Origin: Sipunculus nudus
Lineage: Eukaryota; Annelida; Sipuncula; Golfingiida; Sipunculidae
Reading direction: 5' to 3'
Assembly: GCA_026874595.1 (NCBI GenBank)
Contig: CM049309.1
Coordinates: 54,910,079 to 54,974,078 of the forward strand
Length of the DNA: 64,000 nucleotides
The first letter of the stretch is position 1, and each line of letters opens with the position of its first letter. The notes beneath the pieces are model-generated. The model was not told the origin of the DNA. It saw only the letters and a program-made list of their open reading frames with translations, and ran no database searches. A program made the position numbers and the translations under genes. This document shows, piece by piece, positions 28,208 through 40,200 of the stretch.

Positions 28208-31200
28208 CAAACTTGATCAGTGATTATTGATAACTGTTTTGCATAATTTTAATTCTAGTGTCAGTAGTGAATCAATGTCTAGAATGGCATATTGGGAAAA
28301 CTACAAATTTGGCGTTAAAAAAAAAAAAAGCTGCAAAGTCCTGGGATTCCCGTAGCATGCGACAATGTTTACATTGCTTTCTAGTCTCTTACAAAGACGC
28401 CACCTCAAACATGGTGGGATAATGGTGGGTTACCAGTATAGACACAAGAAAGCCGCTAAACTAGTGCCCACCGTCCTGGTGACATGGAAATCCGACAGTG
28501 AGACGCTGTTCATTCTACCTGGTACATCCAAAGGAAATCCAGTGTTAATCCAATCTCGTAAACCCTGATGTTTGAAGCTGATATGTTTATTATGTATTTG
28601 TGATAACAACGTTTATTATGTAAATGTACAGAGATTGCGAATTCGCGTCGTGATGTATATATGATAATTAATATTATGCACGATGATTGATTTGAGGGGT
28701 ATACGTTTAGTTGATTGATCAATTGTTTCATGCTATTGGCATTACATGTGAACGTTAACTACACTGTTACGTTGCTCCTGCACAGTGTTAGAAATAGTTT
28801 TGACTATAAATTTAAAAGAAAATTAAAACCAGTACAATAAATAGTGGGTAGGCCTATATACTTCAAATCTCATATTTAACTAGATATTTCTTTCTATCCC
28901 CAGACAATTAATCCCCCCCCCCCCCTTTAAGAAAAGCCCCCCCCCCCCCCCATCTTCAGCAACACATACTGACACTTAGCAAGCGACTATGGTTTCTTCC
29001 ATCTATCAACTTGAGAAACAATATTTTTCATCAAAGATGGGGGCCATTATGTTAAATCTCTCTTGAGAAAAGAGCATAAATTTATTTTACAGAAACAGGA
29101 AGGTAGGTGGCGCCACCTGTCTGGTTTTCAAGAAAAGTTTCCAAGATGGATAGACATGCCAAATTTAAGACCATTACCTTGAACAATTCCAGAGATATGA
29201 GCAATTTTCACCAAAAGCACATGTACAGATGGACACTACAGCAAAACGATAGCAGATGGCGCCACCAGTCTTGAGTACAAGCTGGAGGAGTCTAAGATCT
29301 ATGGATATGCACAATTTCAGGCCAATAGTGCTAATCACCCCTCAAACGAGAAGGTAGGTGGCGCCACCTGTCTGGTTTACGAGAAAACTTTCCAAGATGG
29401 ATGGACATGCCAAATTTCATACCAATACCTTGAACCAATCCGGAGATATGAGCAATTTTCATCCAAAACACACGTACAGATGGACGCCACACTAATACGA
29501 TTGCTGATGGCGCCACCAGTCTTGAGTACAAAATGTAGGAGTCCAAGATCTATGGATATGCACATTTTCAGGCCAATAGGGCAAATCACTCCTCAGAAAA
29601 GGGTATTAATTTATTCTACAAAAACTGGAAGGTAGGTAACGCCACCTGTATGGTTTATGAGAAAACTTTCCAAGATGGATGGAAATATATAAGTCAAGTT
29701 TGAAACCCATATATCAGTCCAAGCTGGAGTTATCATCATGAAATGAATTTTTTGGACAGATAGCTGTGACCTTCACCTTTGACCTTATGACCTAAAAATG
29801 GAAAGGGGTCTTCCATATTGGCAGATGAACTATATGTGCAAGATAAAAGGTCTGAGATGAACAGATTGGCTGAAAATGCATCCACAATCTTTTCAAAGAT
29901 GTGTGTCCTGTGACCTTGACCTTTGACCTCAAAATCAATAGGAATCTTGTTTTATTGATGGGCCATATGTAAGTCAAGTTTGATACCCATATATCATTCC
30001 AAGCTGGAGTAATCAACAGGAAATGAATTTTTGGACAGATGGCTCCCGTGATCTTCACCTTTGACCTTGTGCCCTCAAAATGGATAGGGGTCTTCCTCTA
30101 TTGCCTTGTGAACTACATGTGCAAGTTAAAAGGTCTGAGATGAAAAGTTCGGCTGAAAATGCATCCAAAAATCTGTGACCTTGACCTTTGACCTCATGAC
30201 CTCAAAATCGATAGGGGTCTTGCTTTATTGATGGGCCATATATAAGTCAAGTTTGAAATCCATATGGCTATACACACTGGAGATATCATAAGAGGTGTGT
30301 GATTTTCACCAAATATGGAAATATTAAAGATCAAGGCCACTCTCATGGTAAAGGTCATGACCCAGATTTAAATAGACCTCATCCCATAACCCATCTCTCT
30401 ACATGTTCATAATGTGAAAGAAATCTGTCCGTTAGTTTTTGACTTATAATGCTCACAGTACTGACAAGTGGCAATTATGGGGGTATTAAAAGGCGTAAAA
30501 ACAAGAAAAGGTTAATTGGTGGCGCCACAAGTTTCCGGCATATCACAAGGCTATCCAAGATCTTCGGTTACCTTGATTTTTGGACCAGTTCATGCAAGCT
30601 TTCTTGAGATATTTAAGAATTTGTGTTATTTTCAGTAAAAATGGATCTATTCAAGGTCAAGGTCACTCTCCTAGCAAAGGTCATGACTCCATTTTATATA
30701 GGCTTCGTCCTCTTACCTATATCTATACAAATGTAAAGTTTGAAAAAGATCAGTGAAATATTTTTTGAGTTATACCGCTCACAAGATTTTTCTGCGGCGG
30801 CGGCGGCGGGACCGTCGTGAAACCATAGTATCCCGACTTTGTCTGGGGATACAATAATAGTTCAGCATTATAGGACAGGTTGATAACAGTTCAGTGACAA
30901 TTGTAACATTATAGGATAGGTTATAATGGTTCACTAATTGTTGTAACTTGAAAAGACAATTTCACAATTGTTCAGTGAACGTTGAATTTGGACTGCCTTT
31001 CCATGAGCTCGGTGTGTTTACCGCGTTTTTTTCCATGAACGCGATTTTTCTGCGCTGCGTTGGCGGTCAGAATCGTTTTAGTGTTTTATCCTTGTATAGC
31101 CTTTCCATTGACGCTGCTTCCCGAGTGGCGAATATCGCGTATGTAGCGATTCCTGCGGAAAGTGTTCAACGCTCTGCTTGGAGTCCTTTTTTTTCAAGCA

Positions 31201-34200
31201 ACGCCAACACAACGCCATCGCACCGCAGGAAAATCGCGATCATGAAAAAGCAGCCATTGTTTTATTGAAAATACATTTATGGGGATCCAGATAAGGACAT
31301 TTATATACTATTTACTTGTTGAGACGCATTCACAGTAACCAGCACATGTATACATGTCAGCAGTAAGCCACGTGCTCAGGCTGATGTCTGTATGAAAAGC
31401 TCAGATCACGCTGCAAGTAACAGTCACATGACCTCTCCTGTAACCGGGTGGTTCGGGAACTCGGCCTTTAAATTAAACGTATCCATTAACTTGACTTCTA
31501 TATATGCATCGGCAGGCTCCGCCGTCCGATTTGCTGACCGATCGGTCCTTTTTTTCGTATATGCAAATTCTAGAAACAAAGCCACAATGGATCTGACTAT
31601 AGGAGTACCTGATTCATTCATGTATCTAGACCTGATATCAAAACCGCAAAGCAGCACCGATCATTGAAGACTATGGCTGGCGCGATATATAAGTCGATGC
31701 AATAGGACGGGTATGATTAGCTCGTTGGCTCTTATGAGAATCAAGAAGATTATTGGTAGACACCATTGTCGTTCGCTCTGACACGCTATTTTTTCCAATT
31801 TCATCATTCATCGACTGATGGAAACCAAATAAATTTTTTACTTCATGATCTTTATCACAGGAAAACACTGCAGCATTGATTTTGAGATTCCATTAAGATG
31901 TTTCAAAGGAATTTGGCTAGTAATCGCCTTCCTGCTGGCTTTATCAAGATTATGCAATTTTCAATATTAAGACGTTTGACTTGATGCTACACATGGTTAT
32001 TTGAAATTTTACTTTTTCAGATAACGATAACCTGGTACGGATGATCATTAATAACATTTTTCTCGATATTAAACCCCTTATATTATTGGAAATCGATCGC
32101 CCAAGCCTAGGCCGATTACTTAAATCTTAAAATCACCCGATTGCCAGCCCCATACATGATTTAGCATTGACGAAACATGACTGTACCTTTCACGCCACAG
32201 AATGGATTAGGATAATGAGTCTTAATCGCCGACCGCTTGTAGACCACGTGGAGTCGTCCAGCCCGACCGTGGGAGTTGGTGTAATTCCACAAAGGCTCCA
32301 CAAAATACTCCTCGTCCTCAGTGGCAAAAACACCATGCTGAAAGTAAAACAGTGAAGTCAGTCAGCCGAGGCAGATAGACAGCTTCATTTCCTCCGACTT
32401 CTCCAATAGTATATAAGTACGGAAGAAAACAATTTAGTACATCAGATTATATATAGTGGTATGAAATATTGTTATAAGTTCTCATTTTAAAAAGTGCGTA
32501 AATAACTTGAACTTGCAGCATTTAGATTATTGTAACAATCTTTAAAAAAGTGGGTCCAATGACCTTGACCTCTGACGAGGGCAACCTCAAAATCTAACGA
32601 TTTCTTCCACTTTGGGCAAGTAAGCCATGTGTGAAAGATTTGATTTAAAGTGCATCCACAATAATTTTAAAGAAGTGGCTCCTTTGACCTTCACTTTTGA
32701 CCTCTGGACTCTAAATATAAAAAATTTTCTTACTTGTGGGTCATTAATGAATCAGGTTTGAAGCCAATCTGGCTAGTAAAACCAGAATAATCATCCGTAA
32801 CCTAATTTTTGAATGGATGGGCCCTGTGACCTTGACCTTTGATCCTATGACCTTAAATCGAAAAGAATCTTCCCCTATAGGCAAGTGAGTAATATCTTGA
32901 TGATGAAACGTTTATGATGAAATTAATCTTTGGCTTGGAATGCATATACACATTCCTTTTAAAGAAATGGGTCACGGACCTTGACCTTTGACCTTTGGAT
33001 CCCAAAACGGACAGTGTTCTTACTTTATTAGTGAGCCATATATAAGTTAAGTTTGAAAGCAATATGTCAAACTAAACTGGAGTTACCTTCGTGGAACTAA
33101 TTTGTGAACAGTTGGCCCCAGTGACCTTGACCTTTGACCTTGTGAGCCAAAATTCAATCATGCTCTCCCCATACTGACAAGTCAGTTTAATGTGCAAGAT
33201 GGAAAGTTTGGAATGAAAAGCTTGGCTTAAAATGCAGCCATAATCTTTTTTTAAATAAGTAAGTCATGTGACCTTGACCTTTGACCTCATGACCCAAAAA
33301 TCATACAGGTTCTTGCTTTAGTGGTGGGCCCTATTTAATTCAAGTTTGCAATCCATGTTTCAATCCAACCTGGAGTTATCATCTGGAAACCAATTGGTAT
33401 GGATGGAAGGATGGATAGACAGACAGACATATAAACAGAGAGACAGACAGGGTGATTACTATAGGGCATTCACTTGTGATCAATAAACACACCAGGTTTT
33501 GGGACACTAGATGTTATCACAGCTGAGACACTGACATGGTTGTTGTAATTTATAGTAAATAATAGAAAAATATTCGTTAAAATATAAAAAATACAGGTGG
33601 CGCCACCACTTTTCGGGAACTGACAAAACTAATTATGGTCAATATTCAAGGCAAGATTTGTGTCAATCCATGCATTAATTATCAAGATATTGGAGGTTTT
33701 GTATCAATATTTGATTATTCTGGGGGTACTTTCAAGCCCAATAGCTCGGAGGAAATAGGTCGTAGTGACCTAATTTCATGTTTCCAAAGAAATTTTTTAT
33801 TGACCTCCCTGGATGTTGACCTAGAAGTTTCTAGGACCAGTAGTTACGATTTGTGCGCGGCTAACTAACGGCCGGACGACCGGACGGACGATGGACAAAG
33901 CGCCATTCCTATACCTCAGTTGACTTACAGCCAGCTGAGCTAAAAACAGCCAAACTTACAAAGTGAAAGTGGAGGCTAGTGAAAGTGAAAGCTATAACAT
34001 AGGGAGTCATTGCCTTGTATTTAAGATGCCTGCCCCATTCATGCAGGAATCTGCATGTACTTGCAGGGAAGAGGGCGGGGGCAATATTTGGCAACACAAC
34101 AACCCCCAGTGCCCCCCCCCATCCCCCTCCCAACCCCTAACAATCACCTCCGAGACAACCCCGAGATAACTAGTGGTGTCTCGGACGGCAGTTGTCTCGT

Positions 34201-37200
34201 ACGGTAATTAACAGGGGTAATTGTCCGTGGGTATTTGTCCATGAGCCCATATATTTAAGATGCAACAATTAATAAAAATGGATAAGTATGTCACTTTGTA
34301 CAAATTCCATGCATAAGTCTGTGCACGTGTGCCGTTGAGTCTCGTACGGTAATGGACGGGGTTAATTGTCCGTGTGTAGTTGTCCATTAGCCCATATATT
34401 TTTGACGCTTTGAAACTAGGTACCCTTGGGTCTCGACGATTAGCTGTATTTGTCTATCAGGATATTTTTAAAGATTTTTTTGTGACCTTAACCAATGACT
34501 TTGTGACCTAAAAATCTGAGAACTTATTATCCTTGAACTTGCAGCATTAAGATTATTGTAACAATCTTCTAAAAATGCTGGTCCAGTGACCTTGACTTCT
34601 AACAAGGTAACCTCATAATCTACAGATTTCTTCCACTTTTGGCAGGTAAGCAATGTGTGAAAGATGGAATGTTTGGGATGAAAAGTTTGATTTACATTGC
34701 ATCCACAATGCCCGGCAACAATGAAACAAGGGACCTATGGGTCACTGTGCTCAGCTGACGTTAACCTTGAAGGTAAAAATCTAAAATAATATCAAATGGA
34801 GAGAAAGTGTAAGAGGAAGAGGTAATAAAGGCCATGGTTGGTTTATATGATTGGTTTGTATTGATGAGCAAAAATTGTTGCAAATAATATTTTGTGACCT
34901 GACCATGTGTTTCCTAATGTTGAAACTGAAGCATGTGTGCAGTTTGTGAACAAATGATCTGTACAATTACCATGATGATCATTAGTTGGCTTTTCGATTA
35001 ACTATTGACATTTCAGTAGTTTACACATTTGTTCAATCAAATCTTTTTTTTGTATAATATATATTATTAAATATGTTTTTTTTTATGAAATGTATACAGT
35101 TGAAATATAACTAATTAACAACATAAAACATGGCAAACAAAGCCTGATCTCAAATTCTGCTGATGCAAGAAAATAATGAACAAGTGTTTGTAATAAATCC
35201 TCATTTTTTTATCACATCAATTTTTTTTAATTTAAGTTTATATTTCTATACATTTTCAATATAACATATATATCTGAATATAAAAGTTGATTCATAATTC
35301 TCAATTGCATCATCATAAATCTCAATCTTGTCAGATAACACCACATCATGCATACAAATGTTTATTTATTTTTTACCACAAAAATATATCTTTTAAATCT
35401 GCAAAAAAATAAATATCTAAAAAAAATACTTGATTTAGATTTCACAATTTTTAATTGTGTCTTTATTTATCCATAATGTGCTTCATATTTTATCATAATT
35501 TAAGCATACTGATGAGTTCCATTATAATCGGTAAAATCATTTAAAAGAAAAATGATTTCTTTAAAAATGCTACATTACACAACATTGCATCTTCTGGATT
35601 ACACCTTGAATTACTTTTTCAAGGAAAGTTTTTGCATATCAGAGTGGAAACAGCATTACAATTAAGGAGATACAGTGAAAACAATAACAATACTGCATAA
35701 CACTTGGTGGGTTGGGTTTGCGGGGGGGGGGAGGGTGATTGGGGTGGTGATATGAGAATAACTGTACACCTGTCACAGCAGGGGATCTCCCCCAGTGACT
35801 GTAACAAATCAGAAACCCTGGCATAGCTGACTTCCAGTGACCTAGAGTGGGACCCTGCATCTGTAATCTGTAATCAAAGCAAATGACTACAATAGAGCCT
35901 CAAGAAAAAAATCAATAACTAGCTTAATTTTCAAGCTTTTACTTCTAAATTTCAGATTTAAACAAATTTAATATTTATGTTTACATGCTGTGAAAATTAA
36001 ATCAATGGTACTTACAGGAAAAAAACGTGCCATGGTCAAAGTAGGGCAAAATTTAAGGTACTGATTTTATTTTTATGCTAATTACTTAAAAAATTTACAA
36101 AATTCAGATCTAATTTTGGGTAAACAATTGAATCTTAATTAAACATAGTTATATACTTGGGAAAATAGACTCAAGTTTCAAAATTTTTCATGTTAAGTGA
36201 GAAAATATTTTTCCTGATTTTTTACAAAGTCCATTATGTTTGGGCCCATAACTTAAAGAATTTATACTTAACAGACTTAATTTCTGGCATGTACATAGGA
36301 ACTATATAGAAGAATATTTATGGTAAAAATGAGGAAAAATAGATGAGTGGTTTTGATATGAGGCAGTCCTGAAGTGTGAAAATAGGATTTTAATAAAAAA
36401 TTGAGGTTTTTCCTTAATTTCTCAAAGGAACGAAGTCGCAAAGACCCAGTTTTCGGCTTGGTAGGAGATCTTGGGGACATCTAACATTATGTTGAATTTT
36501 GGATTCCTAGGTCTTACGGTTTTAAAACGTGCCACATCTACGGACGGACGGACGGACGGACGGACGGACGGACGGACAGACGGACGGACGACGGACAATG
36601 GACCACGACTATAGCTCAGATGACTTATAGTCAGCTGAGCTAAAAATGGATAAGTACTTTGTACAAGTTTTCCATAAACAAGTTTGTGTACGTCTGCCGT
36701 TGTGGCTAAATAACGATCAGTATATTACCATGATTTAAGATATGCACTGCTAACCTTTTGGAGGTTTTAACATTAATTACAGTCACATAGGACACACACA
36801 GTACTTGGCATGGATCCGTGGGAAACATCCTGGAGCCCATAGTTGTCCTTGAGCCTATATATTTCCGATGCAACAATGAAAAAAAAATGGATAAATATCC
36901 CACTTTTTACACGTTTTCCATGCACAAGTTTGTGTACGTGTGCCGTTGTGGCTAAATAACTATTTGTATGATTAAAGATATGCATTGCTAACATTTTGGA
37001 GGTCTTATAATTAATTACAGTCACAAAGGACACACACAGTCATACTTTGCACGGATCCGTGGGAAAACGTGTTTAGGCCCTGGAAATGTAAAACACTTGT
37101 GGAAGAATGCTTTTCTTCGGCTGTGAACCATCGGTAATATTAGGCGCAATTGAAAAATCAAGCAACATTTATTCTCTTGGTGCCTTCTCTTGTAACCTCC

Positions 37201-40200
37201 TGTAAGTGTTACTCATGTTCGTTGGTCTTCCTCGAATATGGTTAAACAAGTTACAGCGAGTCTGGGAAACTTCGGCCAGGGTTGTCACTCAGAGAAGCAA
37301 ATCTGAACATGTGCAAATTGTGACCAAAAGGCTCCATTAGTTGCCATAGAGCTAAGAATACAATACAAGTTCTTATTGTATACACATAAATCCGTACATG
37401 CATGGGGATGCACTACAGTACATTAAAGACCTAGTGGATGTATGAACACTGTGAAGATTTGTGAGATCCGGTAATGTCATCCAGCTGTGCCTTCCTTTAT
37501 CAAGACTAAGACCGATGGAGACCGGTCATTTAGGAAGGCTGCTGCTAATATTTGAATGAATTGCGGGACTGCCTGAGAAACATTAACAATGTGGGGGGTT
37601 TTAAAAAAAGCTCTCAAGAGCACATATTTATGTTTGAATAAGATAGAGAATTGTTTGTAATATTTTCCTTCTGAGTTGATTGTTGGGTACTTGAACAAGA
37701 TAAATATTATATAATTATCTGATTCTTAGATACACAGGCGACAAAACGCAATTTAATCAACGATCAATTATTTTTTTATTCAATGTTTAACTGAATGTTT
37801 AATTTAATGTAAATCTTTAGATTATTGTGTGAAAGTGCAATTATATGCATGTCAATTATAGAGGCGCCATCAGTCTTGTGTAAGAAAAAAAGCTTTCCAA
37901 GATGACTGGATATGCAAAATTATAGGGAAGCACATAGAACTACTCCTGAGATATAATGATAACATTAAATGTCGGTAATGATCCTCAGAGAAGGACCCAT
38001 GAGGAAACTCGCCTTCTCGAACACGCCATGATGTCTCAGGAGGTCTTTACAATTTGAGAAGGGCTTGCACATGCACGCCAAACAATTGTAATCCGACCAA
38101 GTGCACGGTAGCGTATTGTGCATCTACATTATTTCCGCGACACCCCGCTCTCATTTCATGGTCTGCTTCTTCGCTCTGTGCTAGCCCTGGTGTCGAGACC
38201 CCGAAAAACTTGCCAAACAGAGCAGTGGTTATAATGAAGGAGATATAGAACGGCTGAATTGTATAACCGCTGCGTGAAAAGTGTATCGTTGTTACGATTT
38301 TGTTGCGGCAATATCAGTGAATGAGAGAAATACCCACACAGAAAATATTTGAGAGAGAATCAGTATTGAATGAGCGGACGATCAACAGTTCAGATTAACC
38401 CGTGAATTTACAAGAACTCATATCTTGGACCAATATGAAGATGTTCCAGCATTTGATACATAATGTTAGATTCGAGCCACGAATGTTTAATTAAGGCTTA
38501 TCAGGGCCTAGTGGCAGAATCGGCTTGAACTGTAGACTTGGTTGCAAAATTACCTGTACTCTCAAGGCAGGGGTACATAACACGCACAGGACGATCTTTC
38601 ATTCACACACAATATTTAGCTCCGCTGACTGAAAGTCATCTAAGCTATAGCGATCACTCTTTGTCCGTCGTCCGTCTGTCTGTCCGTTAACAGGGCACAA
38701 ATCGTTACCGCTGGACCTAGAAACTTCTAACTAAAACAATTCATAGAGGTCCATAAAAAATCTCCTTGGAAACCTGAATTTAGGTCACTTTGACCTATTA
38801 CCTCCAATATATGATTTCTCTAAATAGTCATCTGAGCTTCGGCATCACGTTTAAAGCAACATAAAAAAATTATAAGGTAAATGTTAGGACGAAATTTTAA
38901 CACATCATGCAGAGGAAACGAAAGTTGATGGATAAAAAACCCATTCTGAAAGGGTCAAATCAGAATATTTACTTTTGTTTCCATTGTAAAACATTGTATA
39001 CAAAACTTTGACCAGGGCCCCGACATTTTATTTTAAACCACGCAGCAGATTAAATCAGTACATGTTTTAATCATATCTATTTTTCATTACATTAGAATGT
39101 TTTTCAATAGTTAAATTAATTTTATTAAAATTAAAATAAATTTTAAATATGAAAATATTTGCTGACGTGTGAAATAGAAAAACTTAAAACACTTAATTGG
39201 ATCGATATTTGTCGACAGGCTGTCTCATCATATGATTAAAGGTATAAAAATCGACAGAGGTTTAAAGGCGGACATCTGCGGGTAACGCCTGCGTGTCAAA
39301 GAGTACGGCCTCTACGCATATCAAGACACCTGCAGAAAAAAGAAACACTCTGCATCAAGTGCTGTGAGTAATTACTGTTGTCACCCTATCCTTATGTGAC
39401 GTCATACCCCTGGAGCCATGCGTAAGTATATTTCTTCACATCCACTTCAACGTAAATACCGGATGTTTTGTTTGACACATGAAAGTGGAATTATTCTGAA
39501 GTTCCTAAAACATCGGATACAACACTAAAGGAGAGAGGTGCTCCTACACTCTTTGACCGGGGAATCGGGTGCTTGCCCTTAACGAAGTGCTCCTCCCTTT
39601 CATCACATAAAACCCTCTCGAAATCTTTCATTAGGTTTAGTATTCACCTATTAAATGTCTTTCTGAATAACTGTCTTTTTCACAAAACGCGTTGTTTTTA
39701 TCACAAGTTGTAGATGGAAGGGTTCGAATTACAGTCAAATTTTATTCAAACGGCATTTAAAAGGTTAATTCAAATACAACACGAAAGTATATAACATGAT
39801 TGTGATGACGTATGATGTACATTTATGAGCACTTACACATTTTATTCAATGTGAAATACTGTTTGCTTGGTATCTCTTTCACAGGTATCCAAAATAACAA
39901 ACTAAGACCAACTGTGTACATGCAGGTTTAAAGCTGCATGTATATAGAGCAAACCCAAATCACCGTCGATGTATGAACCGAAAAAACCGCAGATGTATGA
40001 ACTGAGTTACTTACATGATGAAAATTTCAAGAATGACAGTTTTCGGACCCGATTCTTTCCTGCGACAAAAATAAAGAGATTGTGCACTATTCTTAAATCA
40101 GCAGACCAAAAATTCCTTAAAGGGAAAATTTACATTTTTACTGAGGGATGTATGTCTTGCACATGTCTGATAATTAGTAATTGCTAGTGATTTGAAGTTA

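Noticed and set aside
30948-31268. Plus-strand 106-codon open frame
   Set aside because: It overlaps a GC-rich patch with short repeated TTTCCAT words and has no recognisable domain; probably a remnant of a small element.
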